From: a virus
Virus record (IMG/VR): IMGVR_UViG_3300031707_000042
Coordinates: 1-44,508 of that record
DNA: 44,508 bases
Strand: one strand, 5' to 3'
Part shown: one piece after another, positions 30,189-38,117 of the stretch
Numbering within the stretch: the stretch's first letter is position 1
Layout of the letters: each line of letters begins with the position of its first letter
Notes under the pieces: generated by a model
The model's input: only the letters and a program-made list of their open reading frames with translations
Databases searched by the model: none
Told to the model about the DNA's origin: nothing
Made by a program: the position numbers and the translations under genes

Positions 30189-31149
30189 ATCTCATTCCAT
30201 TACAGGTTAAACAATCATTTTTTAAGGTCTTTAAAAACACATCAGCGTTCTTGATAACCTTTTCATATTTTTCTTCGTATTTATCTTGATATTCAACCAA
30301 CATTTCTTTAGCCTTTTCCTCTCCAAAGATTGTTAGGTTATTTACCCTTGTGGTATTAATACGATATTTTAGGAATTCAATTACAGAACGGTACCAAATA
30401 GGTATGTATAATCTTGGCAGTAAAGCACAAAATATTTCCTCTTCAAAGCATCTAACACGAGCTAAAATACCCATACCAAAACAGTTTGAAACTTCTTTGG
30501 TTGAATCCCATCCATGTACTGCAAAAAATTTACCACCTCTTGAATGACAAGTGCCACAACTTACCCAACCATCGTTTTGATTGTAATTACAACCATAGGT
30601 ATCATTGTTTGATTGGTTATATAAAACCTTTACCGTTTCACTTTTACAAACAATGTTGATTGGAACTCTGTTGATAATTCCTGCTTCAAGGGTCACATTC
30701 TCAATCTTATACACATCAAAGCCGTCATACACTAAAATATCTACGACAGAACTTTGTGCCGTTTTAATGTAAATCTCTTCAATGTGAATTTTAGCCATTT
30801 CACTTCTCCAACGTTTTAAAATTAAACCTCTTTCTAAATTTGCCGCTGGTGTAACTGTATCAGAAAAATCATTGAATTCTCTTGTTTCAATTATAGCATT
30901 AAAATTAAATCGACTGTTTAAGAAATCCATTAAATCATCATACGTTAATTTAATGGCTTGTTCAATTGATTTTTTGAATAGCTCGTTACCCGTACCTATT
31001 TCATCTGGTGTAAGTTTTGCCGCAGATTTTAATTCCATTCCTGGAAAATCATTTATAAACAAATTACTCTCAGGATTTTGACATTCAACAAAATTTCTGA
31101 TACCAATGATGGTACGTTTACCGCACAATATATCTTTTAAACAAGGCAT
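30169..31149 (-). CDS. Hypothetical head or connector protein
   Basis: This 326-residue protein follows the major capsid gene after a terminator. It has cysteine motifs CGTC and CLTC (the latter near the C-terminus in KNDCLTCNGMRY) and a mixed alpha/beta pattern. Unrecognised. By position it may be a head-tail adaptor or capsid accessory; the Cys pairs may bind zinc. Confidence 0.6.
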   Translation of the reverse strand: MPCLKDILCGKRTIIGIRNFVECQNPESNLFINDFPGMELKSAAKLTPDEIGTGNELFKKSIEQAIKLTYDDLMDFLNSRFNFNAIIETREFNDFSDTVTPAANLERGLILKRWRSEMAKIHIEEIYIKTAQSSVVDILVYDGFDVYKIENVTLEAGIINRVPINIVCKSETVKVLYNQSNNDTYGCNYNQNDGWVSCGTCHSRGGKFFAVHGWDSTKEVSNCFGMGILARVRCFEEEIFCALLPRLYIPIWYRSVIEFLKYRINTTRVNNLTIFGEEKAKEMLVEYQDKYEEKYEKVIKNADVFLKTLKNDCLTCNGMRYVQQTP

Positions 31150-31164
31150 TTGAAAAAGTTTAAA

Positions 31165-31196
31165 AAAAAAGCTGTTACCTAAATAACAGCTTTTTT
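31165..31196 (-). terminator. Strong terminator after the major capsid gene
   Basis: Stem AAAAAAGCTGTTA/TAACAGCTTTTTT (13 bp) with a 6-base loop and a T-run on either strand side. It follows the capsid stop (31210), consistent with a high-level capsid transcript. Confidence 0.92.
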
Positions 31197-31209
31197 AATG
31201 GTTTAACTA

Positions 31210-32403
31210 TTAGATGTTAGCCGCTATACCGTGAGCACTGAAGTTCACTCCAAATAATGGGTCAGCTGCCTTGAAGCTATTTGCAGGTAATTTGTATAAT
31301 TCGAAGTGGATACCCATTTGTAAAATGTATTTACGAGTACAATCATCGTATTTCCAATTCTTATCAATTTCAATTCCTGTTACTGGGTCAACAATAGTTC
31401 CGTGTGAGAACGTATCAGTGTCCTTAGCAAACTCTCCTTTATTCTCGTTCCAAGTTAACAAATGATTGTAACCAGGTACCATCCAAATAAAGTGGTTGTT
31501 TCCTAAGATAGTATTTACGTTTTGGTCTCTAAAATAATTGATATTACCTGCCTTTGACAAGTCAATACCACCATCATTGCAACAACCGATACCTACTTGA
31601 CGTACATAAGCAGCCAAGTTACCAGCACCAACAACGATTGGTTTAGAACCACTTTCCATGTTCTCAGAATCTTCCATTAAGTCAGACTCTCCTTTGAAAA
31701 TTGGAATAGCATTGGCACCTTGTAACATATTATAGGTCTTAGCCGCATTAGAACCCGTTGGTGGAATAACTCCAAACCCAGCGGCTTGTAATGTGATTAA
31801 TTGCTTATCCAATGCAACCATTAAGGCGTTAATTTCTGCATTGATAACACCTGCCATGTACTCTTGTCCACTTTCGCAAAGTAAACGCATATCAGCCTCG
31901 TTAAAAGCTAATCCTGGAGTTCTTACGAAGTGAGTAATTGAAACAATTTGCTCGAATGGTTCACGTACTACATCATCAACACAATTGAATGGAGTTGTAA
32001 CGGTTTCATTATCGGTTGCTCTTTGAATAAATTTAATTTTAGCTTGACGCACCTTTCCGTTATTCAAATCTAATTGAACTTTGGATACACCTGCCATATT
32101 AACAGAACTTTCTAAAGCATCTAAGAAACCTGTACGAGACCTCTTTAAACTTGGAGCATTTTGTTTGAACATTTGAACCAATGAATCTTGTACCTTCTCG
32201 CAAATACCTTGCGTGAATGCCATGTACATCAAATTCTTTTCTGGTTTGAAAAATAATGAAGCAGTGAACAATCCACCTGCAATAGGTAAAAAGGCTGCGG
32301 GTTCATTTAGGCCAACGGCAAAAGCGGCACCGACCAACATTGAAGTTCCAACGGAACTTGTTAAAATAAAAATTAGGCTGAAAAATGCAAATATTCTTTT
32401 CAT
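31210..32403 (-). CDS. Probable major capsid protein with hydrophobic N-terminus
   Basis: The ATG at 32403 gives 397 residues. The role is inferred from position (portal, MuF-like, scaffold, then this), its own promoter and strong terminator, and capsid-like segments such as FNEADMRLLCESGQEYMAGV and HGTIVDPVTGIEID. Residues 5-54 are strongly hydrophobic (FAFFSLIFILTSSVGTSMLV), unusual for a capsid subunit; the ATG at 32223 (MAFTQGICEKVQ) may be the true start, or the leader may be cleaved. The frame extends to 32478, but its start context is poorer. Confidence 0.72.
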   Translation of the reverse strand: MKRIFAFFSLIFILTSSVGTSMLVGAAFAVGLNEPAAFLPIAGGLFTASLFFKPEKNLMYMAFTQGICEKVQDSLVQMFKQNAPSLKRSRTGFLDALESSVNMAGVSKVQLDLNNGKVRQAKIKFIQRATDNETVTTPFNCVDDVVREPFEQIVSITHFVRTPGLAFNEADMRLLCESGQEYMAGVINAEINALMVALDKQLITLQAAGFGVIPPTGSNAAKTYNMLQGANAIPIFKGESDLMEDSENMESGSKPIVVGAGNLAAYVRQVGIGCCNDGGIDLSKAGNINYFRDQNVNTILGNNHFIWMVPGYNHLLTWNENKGEFAKDTDTFSHGTIVDPVTGIEIDKNWKYDDCTRKYILQMGIHFELYKLPANSFKAADPLFGVNFSAHGIAANI

Positions 32404-32511
32404 GACTTTTTGTTTTTGAGAGTTTTTAAATTTTTGAATTATTTGTTTTTTGAAAATTATTAGGCTTTCAAACCTCAAATAACTTTTTTTGGTAAGTCAT
32501 CAACCACAGCA

Positions 32512-32540
32512 CAAATTTAACTAAAAAAAAATCAAACAAA
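32512..32540 (-). promoter_or_regulatory. Major capsid gene promoter
   Basis: On the minus strand TTTG (32537-32540), 17 bases, then TAAATTTG (32512-32519). It fits the Bacteroidota consensus with slightly short spacing and sits in a very AT-rich block. It lacks the palindrome found in P1-P3, as expected for a late promoter. Confidence 0.6.
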
Positions 32541-32637
32541 AAAATATTTTTTTATATTTTTTCTAAAAAAGAAGATAAAGATTAAAGATAGAGAGGAAGA
32601 GGAAGAGCGGTCAGTATGTACACGCAAAGGCTATTTT

Positions 32638-32668
32638 ATGCGATACGCTATGCCACACAACCATTGAA
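32638..32668. repeat. Dispersed near-repeat, copy A (before the capsid gene)
   Basis: This 31-bp stretch matches 4925-4954 (just before terL) at about 26 positions with one gap. The exact core is ACAACCATTGAA. It lies between the scaffold terminator and the capsid promoter in non-coding DNA. Confidence 0.5.
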
Positions 32669-32677
32669 AATAAAGAA

Positions 32678-32697
32678 AGGCACCTAAATAGATGCCT
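32678..32697 (-). terminator. Terminator after the scaffold gene
   Basis: On the minus strand AGGCATCT-ATTT-AGGTGCCT forms an 8-bp stem with one U-G pair and a 4-base loop, followed by TTTCTTTATTTT. It lies 26 bases after the scaffold stop and separates scaffold from capsid transcription. Confidence 0.82.
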
Positions 32698-32723
32698 CTC
32701 CTTCATATGTTAAACTCTGGTGT

Positions 32724-33551
32724 TTAGGCAGGTTTTTTATCTTGTAACTCCTTCAATTTAGCCTCAGCCTTTGACATACCTGGCGCAAAAGCCTTGTCTT
32801 TAACATCTGCATCATCTTTCTTTTCTGGTACAATTGGCTTCGCAGGTATAGTTTTTCCACTACCATCTGCACCTGATTCTTCCAAAAATTTGTTTTTAGA
32901 AAGTACATCAGTAATGATTTCATCAGTGGTTAAAATCTTAGTGCCATCAGAATTTTTAACTTCTAAGCCTGTTAATTTGTCGGTAATTTTAAGATTACCT
33001 TTCTCATCCAAATCAACATTATAATTAGAGCCAAACTCACGTTCTAAGGCTGCAATTACTACATCTACAGGGTTACGAAGTTTTAATTCAGCTAATTTTT
33101 TTGTTAATGTGTTATTGATATTGAACTGTTTTTTATGAGTATCAACTTCTCCTTTAATTTTAGGAATAACAACCGTTTCTAAGTCAGTGACTTTGGCTTT
33201 TAAATCTACATTCTCACGCTGCAAATCATTTAAAGTTTTATCAGTACCAATGGTAGATTTTTCTTTTGCCAATGTGATAAGTTCTTCTACCTTTTTGTCT
33301 TTAGTGTCTTCCACACTTAATCCAAAGGTTTTCTTTAAAGAACGTTCAAACATATCCATATTCTTACCGCGTTCAGCAGTTTGAATATCTTGGATAAATT
33401 GAGGGTCGTTTTTAATCAAACGAATTTGATTTTCTTTAATTACTTTTGAAACATCATCCACGTTTACAGTAGGAGTTTCAACAGATAAGGCATCAATAGT
33501 ATCTTGGCTCGTGCCTAAAGCCAGCAATAATTTTTTAGTTAACTCGTTCAT
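32724..33551 (-). CDS. Putative scaffolding protein
   Basis: This 275-residue charged protein has a central coiled coil (LNDLQRENVDLKAKVTDLET) and an acidic/Pro-rich C-terminal part (KTIPAKPIVPEKKDDADVKD). This is the layout of scaffold proteins such as GP20-type, encoded just before the capsid protein. Scaffold guides capsid assembly and is then lost. The ATG overlaps the upstream TGA as ATGA. Confidence 0.7.
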   Translation of the reverse strand: MNELTKKLLLALGTSQDTIDALSVETPTVNVDDVSKVIKENQIRLIKNDPQFIQDIQTAERGKNMDMFERSLKKTFGLSVEDTKDKKVEELITLAKEKSTIGTDKTLNDLQRENVDLKAKVTDLETVVIPKIKGEVDTHKKQFNINNTLTKKLAELKLRNPVDVVIAALEREFGSNYNVDLDEKGNLKITDKLTGLEVKNSDGTKILTTDEIITDVLSKNKFLEESGADGSGKTIPAKPIVPEKKDDADVKDKAFAPGMSKAEAKLKELQDKKPA

Positions 33552-33709
33552 TGTTTGTTTGTTTTATTTCCCCATGAAGACTTAATCTTCGCAGGAGGTT
33601 GGTTTTTATTTTTTTTGTCATCGAATAACAAGGAGGCATTACCAAGATTAAATATTTCTTGAGTTGTTTCCTCCTTGTCTTCTGGTTTTACCTTATTTGC
33701 CTTTAGCAT
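33548..33709 (-). CDS. Small protein upstream of scaffold
   Basis: The ATG at 33709 gives 53 residues (KPEDKEETTQEIFNLGNASL is its centre). The longer frame to 33808 is a Lys-rich shadow of the neighbour. The stop overlaps the scaffold ATG (ATGA) and its start overlaps the preceding gene by 17 bases. Function unknown. Confidence 0.5.
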   Translation of the reverse strand: MLKANKVKPEDKEETTQEIFNLGNASLLFDDKKNKNQPPAKIKSSWGNKTNKQ

Positions 33710-33980
33710 CCTCTTCCGCCTTTTTTGCCGCTTTGTCAGCCGCTTTTTTGTCAGCAATTTCTTTTTCTTTTGCCGCTCTTTCTTCAGCAATTTTGGCAGC
33801 CTGAGCATCTAACTCTTCCTGGGTAGGACCTTTAGCTTCATCTTCTTTTACCTCTCCAATTACTTCCGTTTTGGAATTCATTTGAGGATTTCTTTTTAAC
33901 TCGGCAAGGCCTGCCTCCGTTACGTTGAAAGATGCACCAGTCTCGGTGTCTTTACAATGGAATAACTTTTCTTTTGTCAT
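33693..33980 (-). CDS. Small Ala/Lys/Glu helical protein
   Basis: This 95-residue protein has a short N-terminal domain (LFHCKDTETGASFNVTEAGL) and a long charged Ala/Lys/Glu helix. The N-terminus resembles small phage DNA/peptide-binding modules but is not recognised. A palindrome of the P1-P3 type lies just upstream at 34000-34015. Confidence 0.6.
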   Translation of the reverse strand: MTKEKLFHCKDTETGASFNVTEAGLAELKRNPQMNSKTEVIGEVKEDEAKGPTQEELDAQAAKIAEERAAKEKEIADKKAADKAAKKAEEDAKGK

Positions 33981-33999
33981 GATTTTGGGTTTAAATTGT

Positions 34000-34015
34000 T
34001 TTTACAAATGTAAAA
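34000..34015 (-). promoter_or_regulatory. Operator-like palindrome upstream of the scaffold/capsid group
   Basis: TTTTACATTTGTAAAA on the minus strand, identical to the copy at 26291-26306 and fitting TTTnACAnnTGTnAAA. It contains TACATTTG (34005-34012), a -7-like box, but no -33 element at the right distance. It lies 20 bases before the 33980 ATG. Confidence 0.6.
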
Positions 34016-34026
34016 AAAAATTCTAA

Positions 34027-34875
34027 TTAAAGACTGGTTGCAATAGCCCTATGCCTACAATTATAACCACCTCTATAAATCGAGAATGTTTGTACGGAGC
34101 AACTTGGATTCATACCACCACATTTTCTACCACCTATGTAACCGCCTTTTATTGCGGTATCAATCTCTCCTTGTAGTTCAGAGCCTTTTAATTCTATTTT
34201 GTTTGCCCAATGAACACATTGAGCCCTACTATCAATGATAAGGCTACCCGTATATAAGTAATCGGGCAAATCAAGCTCAGAAGCTATGTTTTGTTGAATA
34301 GCGCCATCAAATTGCATGATTGAATCACGTCCTATTTGATTTGCATATCTTAATAAACGGCTATCTTTCTCAGGCGTACTGATTATAAAATCCTTAATAG
34401 AATTTTGAGTATCCTCGATTGAACTTCCTACAAGGATATTACGATAAAGGTTTTCCCTAATTGGTGCGATAAAGTCTTTGCTTATACCATTGCCAAGTAA
34501 TTTATCCAAGGTGTTATTGGCTTCAATTTGCTTGATGCCGTTTATTTGTGAGAATAAAATGTTCTCTCCGTTTACCGCTGCTTGAAGTTCAATATTGTTT
34601 AAAGCTATTTTATCATAATCCTTTAAAAGGTTCACAACCGCACTCTTATAAGGTGAATTGTAAAGGGCGTCTGTGATACGTTTATCTAATGAAAGTAAAA
34701 ATAACCGTGCTTTCTCGTTATTCTTTAGCTTGCCATTAGTAACATCAACAGCCTCAAAAATTTTAGATATTTCTTTATACAAAAGATTTTCAGCAGCCTT
34801 GACGGATTTTAAAAAATTTGTTTCGCTGGTGTCAAGTATTTTGTCACCCTCATTTAATATCTTGGTTATTGCCAT
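34027..34875 (-). CDS. MuF-like head morphogenesis protein
   Basis: This 282-residue protein follows the portal gene, the usual place of Mu gpF/SPP1 gp7-like minor head proteins. Its N-terminal two-thirds are helical and the C-terminal end has SIYRGGYNCRHRAIATSL with cysteines in GGRKCGGMNPSC. The NCRH-type ending is characteristic of this family. The start overlaps the portal stop by one base. Confidence 0.8.
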   Translation of the reverse strand: MAITKILNEGDKILDTSETNFLKSVKAAENLLYKEISKIFEAVDVTNGKLKNNEKARLFLLSLDKRITDALYNSPYKSAVVNLLKDYDKIALNNIELQAAVNGENILFSQINGIKQIEANNTLDKLLGNGISKDFIAPIRENLYRNILVGSSIEDTQNSIKDFIISTPEKDSRLLRYANQIGRDSIMQFDGAIQQNIASELDLPDYLYTGSLIIDSRAQCVHWANKIELKGSELQGEIDTAIKGGYIGGRKCGGMNPSCSVQTFSIYRGGYNCRHRAIATSL

Positions 34876-36575
34876 TATTGAACCGTTCCATCTGGATTAG
34901 TTAAAGGTGTTGTCTTTGGTAATAATAAAACAACTCTTGCCAACACTTCTTCATATAAAGCCTTGTTATCTTTTGTCATAAAAGTTTCCTCAGAACTTTC
35001 ATCTACCATTTGATGTAAAATACTATAAATGTAAACGGAAGTCATGTACTGTTCCTTAGTAATACCGTTAGACATTAACATTGACTCCTTTTCACCTATT
35101 GTATAGATAAATAAAGGGTCGTAAACGGAAATAATAGTGAATATTTTTTTAGATAAATCATCACCACTAAACATTTTACGAGCAAGGTCAACAGTTGCTT
35201 CACTCAAGAACATTGATGGAGCATTTTTTTCTTTCAATTTAGCAATCTGGTCAATTAACATTGATTCAGTTTTGATTGTGAAAGTTGTAGGTTTACCAAT
35301 TGATACAGTTGTATCTGATTCACTATTTTTTAAATAACCACTAATCAATTGCAATGATTTTAAATAAATGTTATCAAAATAGTTATTACCTATTTTATTA
35401 ATCATTGAATATTTACTTTCATTATCAAATTCCTTAGCCACACCGCTTTGGTTAGGTTGTGTGAGATTTAAATTTAAGGCGTTCTCTGCCTTTCCAATTA
35501 AAGTTTCCCAACTGTCTCCAGCGTATTTGGCAATTTCAATATCAGGTGAAATAAAACGTCTACTTGGAGTGTTTACATCTAACACACCACTGAAATTTAA
35601 TTTATCATTATCACTTGGTATAGGACGCAAAACAACACCGTGAGGTCCTTTGCTAAAAGGTTTTAATATTACATTGGTAGAATATTTTTCATCCGTATTA
35701 GACTGGTCTGCTGGATATCTATCTACCTGAGCATTCATTTCACACTCAGTAACGAAGTCCTCGATATAAGGGAAACTACTTGTTACCATAATGGCTTGCC
35801 AATCACTGAATTGGCGTATAGCTTGATTTCCAAATGCTAAATATGGAGCAAAATAACTTTCATAAAATCCATCTGCATTCATATCACCACCTAATACAAT
35901 GACAGGAAAATCATTTAATTTATGTTGATAGAAAATAACACTTTCCCAATCCTCTTGTTCGTTGCTGCCCGTTTGGAATACCTTTACAATTTGTTCTTTG
36001 GTAAATAACCAATAAACTTTTCCAAACTGCATCTTATCCGAATTATCTTTATAAGGAGATTTTTCATTTGATAAGAATATCCAAATATTATCATCACGAT
36101 AAATAAAGTTATCTGAATATAATAAATAAGGTTTTGGTTCTACTTTTTGTGAACTATCAACAAGGCCTAAACCACTTGGCATCCAAACAAGGAAACCATT
36201 AGGGTCTTCAATCATTCTTTTAAGAACAATTTTTTGCAAAAATAAATTTAAGGTGAATCCGTAGAATAAGTTCTTATTGATGTATTCCCTTACCTTGTCA
36301 TCAACTTTGATTGAATAGTTAATATCATTAAACATACGGAATAAATCGTCAAGAGCTTTATTCATTGACCCGTATGTAATAGGTTCGTAATTGTCTAAAC
36401 GGTATCTTAAAATGTGAGGCTCCTCATTAGGTCTTGTTGCTAATAACAATTCTTTTGGGCATCTTTTTCTGGTATGAACTGCCATATCCAAGAAAACTTT
36501 TATCCAATCAGCTTGTTCTTCACATGGTGGAAGCTCAAAAAGGTGTATGATATATTCCTCAATAGTTTCAAACAT
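34875..36575 (-). CDS. Portal protein
   Basis: The portal forms the dodecameric DNA gate of the head. The 566-residue protein has the expected length, a mixed N-terminal body, FGNQAIRQFSDWQAIMVTSS in the middle and a long helical stem-like region (ENALNLNLTQPNQSGVAKEF) as in SPP1/HK97-type portals. The C-terminal part is acidic and helical. It is followed by the MuF-like gene, scaffold and capsid, which supports the call. Confidence 0.82.
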   Translation of the reverse strand: MFETIEEYIIHLFELPPCEEQADWIKVFLDMAVHTRKRCPKELLLATRPNEEPHILRYRLDNYEPITYGSMNKALDDLFRMFNDINYSIKVDDKVREYINKNLFYGFTLNLFLQKIVLKRMIEDPNGFLVWMPSGLGLVDSSQKVEPKPYLLYSDNFIYRDDNIWIFLSNEKSPYKDNSDKMQFGKVYWLFTKEQIVKVFQTGSNEQEDWESVIFYQHKLNDFPVIVLGGDMNADGFYESYFAPYLAFGNQAIRQFSDWQAIMVTSSFPYIEDFVTECEMNAQVDRYPADQSNTDEKYSTNVILKPFSKGPHGVVLRPIPSDNDKLNFSGVLDVNTPSRRFISPDIEIAKYAGDSWETLIGKAENALNLNLTQPNQSGVAKEFDNESKYSMINKIGNNYFDNIYLKSLQLISGYLKNSESDTTVSIGKPTTFTIKTESMLIDQIAKLKEKNAPSMFLSEATVDLARKMFSGDDLSKKIFTIISVYDPLFIYTIGEKESMLMSNGITKEQYMTSVYIYSILHQMVDESSEETFMTKDNKALYEEVLARVVLLLPKTTPLTNPDGTVQ

Positions 36576-36577
36576 AA

Positions 36578-37441
36578 TTAAAATGCTTTTCGTTCAGGTA
36601 TAACTTCGTTTTTATTCGTGTGGAAATGTAAGTTCTCAAAGCCAAGTCTAATGGCATATTTTTTAACTAATCGGTTATATAAATTAACCACAAATTGTTC
36701 GCACTTTGCGCCTCCATTTGCCATACACCAATAATTGCCGTAAATACTTTCATAAGATTGCACTCCGCAAACCTTATCAAAATAAACGACGTGGTTCTTT
36801 TCTTGCTTATAGCCCAATTGGCTTAATGCTACATTAAAACAGAATTCATCTGGTTTACCATTTGCCCAAGGTATATTGGGTGAGTCTTCTTTGTAGATTT
36901 TACGACACTTTTCAAATAAATTTTTAGTAAAATCACATTTTTTAAAAAAGAATAAACCACTAACTGTTTGTGGCATATCATTCTTTAAATCGTAGAATTT
37001 AACTATCTCTAAAGGGTCTCCCCAATAGGTATAGTTCATGGTTCTTGATACTTTTTTCCTAACGTCAAACTCTCCATTGTATCCAATGTAAAAATCATGA
37101 TGCATCATTTCACCTAAGAACCAACTGAACTTTTTATCTGGAAACCAAATGGTGTCAGCATCAATGACAGTGGTATTTTCAAAAGGTGTATATAAATCAA
37201 CACAAAGTTTAATGAATTGGTATTGTTTGGAATTACCAAAGGTATAAACCTCTTCTTTGACTGGTATTAAAACATCAAACAAAGATTTTTCTTTGTCTGT
37301 CAGTTCATTTAAAGCACTATTATCGTGCAATACAGCCACTTTTATATCGGTATCGTATGCCTTTAAACTCATTGCTAAATTAAAGGCACACGAACCATAT
37401 AAAGGATACCCTAAGGCAATTATTAAGACTCCGTTTTTCAA
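36578..37441 (-). CDS. GT-A-type glycosyltransferase in the structural cluster
   Basis: The frame is open from a TTG at 37480, but a TTG at 37441, five bases after the upstream stop, fits the predicted first beta strand (NGVLIIALGYPLYGSCAF); no ATG is available near the start. About 287 residues. The DxD motif is NTTVIDADTIWF and TYWGDPLEIVKFYD plus SGLFFFKKCDF resemble GT8-like enzymes. It lies between the putative tube protein and the portal, so a virion protein could be its acceptor. Confidence 0.7.
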   Translation of the reverse strand: MKNGVLIIALGYPLYGSCAFNLAMSLKAYDTDIKVAVLHDNSALNELTDKEKSLFDVLIPVKEEVYTFGNSKQYQFIKLCVDLYTPFENTTVIDADTIWFPDKKFSWFLGEMMHHDFYIGYNGEFDVRKKVSRTMNYTYWGDPLEIVKFYDLKNDMPQTVSGLFFFKKCDFTKNLFEKCRKIYKEDSPNIPWANGKPDEFCFNVALSQLGYKQEKNHVVYFDKVCGVQSYESIYGNYWCMANGGAKCEQFVVNLYNRLVKKYAIRLGFENLHFHTNKNEVIPERKAF

Positions 37442-37445
37442 AATA

Positions 37446-38042
37446 CTATGAATAACAATCAGCTGAATTAAACTGTGCAATAGTATCTAATAAACCTGGT
37501 ACGATGATAGGTTTAATTAAATCCTTAGTTGCCATTGTTACTGCACCATCGAAGAAAGACTTACCGTCTTTAGTATCTTCTTCAACTTCGTCCAATTCAA
37601 TATCCCACTCACCAGCATACTGATACCAACGGTCGTCGCAAGTAATCCAGCTGAAGAATAAGAATTTTTTATTGGCGATAACCGCATCCCAAAAATCAAA
37701 GTCTACCAAGTTAACATTATCAGCGTTATAATCTTGGAAGGTAACAGTCTTAGCACCGCTAATCGTTTCCTCTGGAGAACAACTTGACAATCGTCTTTTT
37801 GTAAACGAGCCTTTTGGTTTTTGACCTAAGATTTTTCCTGTAACGTATAGGTAGCCGTTACAAATCGCCCATTTTACATTTTCTAAATTTGTCCATTCAC
37901 CTGGAAAAGGAAAATCCAAGTTAGGGTCACATTTTAAAAATGCTAATCGAGCAATACCGCCAGGACGAGTGGTGATATTACATCCGTTAGCCCAATCCGT
38001 CGCTGGGATTGACTTAACACATTCAGGTTTACAAACTTGCAT
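37446..38042 (-). CDS. Putative major tail tube protein
   Basis: This 198-residue protein has RPGGIARLAFLKCD and SGAKTVTFQDYNADNVNLVD, alternating strands and FSWITCDDRWYQYAGEWDIE near the C-terminus, consistent with a tube-like beta sandwich. A terminator and a promoter-like box directly upstream suggest separate, strong expression, as needed for the tube subunit. No clear family match, so the name is a positional inference. Confidence 0.45.
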   Translation of the reverse strand: MQVCKPECVKSIPATDWANGCNITTRPGGIARLAFLKCDPNLDFPFPGEWTNLENVKWAICNGYLYVTGKILGQKPKGSFTKRRLSSCSPEETISGAKTVTFQDYNADNVNLVDFDFWDAVIANKKFLFFSWITCDDRWYQYAGEWDIELDEVEEDTKDGKSFFDGAVTMATKDLIKPIIVPGLLDTIAQFNSADCYS

Positions 38043-38071
38043 GATTTTAAATTTTTGAGATTAATACTATA

Positions 38072-38114
38072 CAAATATAAAAAATATCCGTTTACAAATG
38101 CTTACAAACGGATA
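38072..38114 (-). promoter_or_regulatory. Combined terminator hairpin and promoter
   Basis: On the minus strand a 9-bp stem TATCCGTTT/AAACGGATA (38085-38114) is followed by TTTTTT, then TATATTTG (38072-38079), a Bacteroidota -7 box 30 bases before the 38042 ATG. The hairpin ends the 318-aa gene transcript and the box may restart transcription. -33 spacing is not ideal. Confidence 0.65.
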
Positions 38115-38117
38115 ATT

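Larger units (their letters stand above)
32404..32723. other. 320-bp intergenic region before the capsid gene
   Basis: No gene is supported here. From high to low coordinates it holds the terminator of the scaffold gene (32678-32697), a 31-bp near-repeat (32638-32668), a purine/pyrimidine-biased stretch (about 32578-32612), an AT-rich block (32520-32577) and the capsid promoter (32512-32540). The capsid transcript would have a leader of roughly 100 bases. Confidence 0.7.

Noticed and set aside
33710-33808. N-terminal Lys/Arg-rich extension of the 53-aa gene
   Set aside because: It overlaps the 95-aa gene almost entirely and its composition is that of a frame-shifted Ala/Lys/Glu helix.
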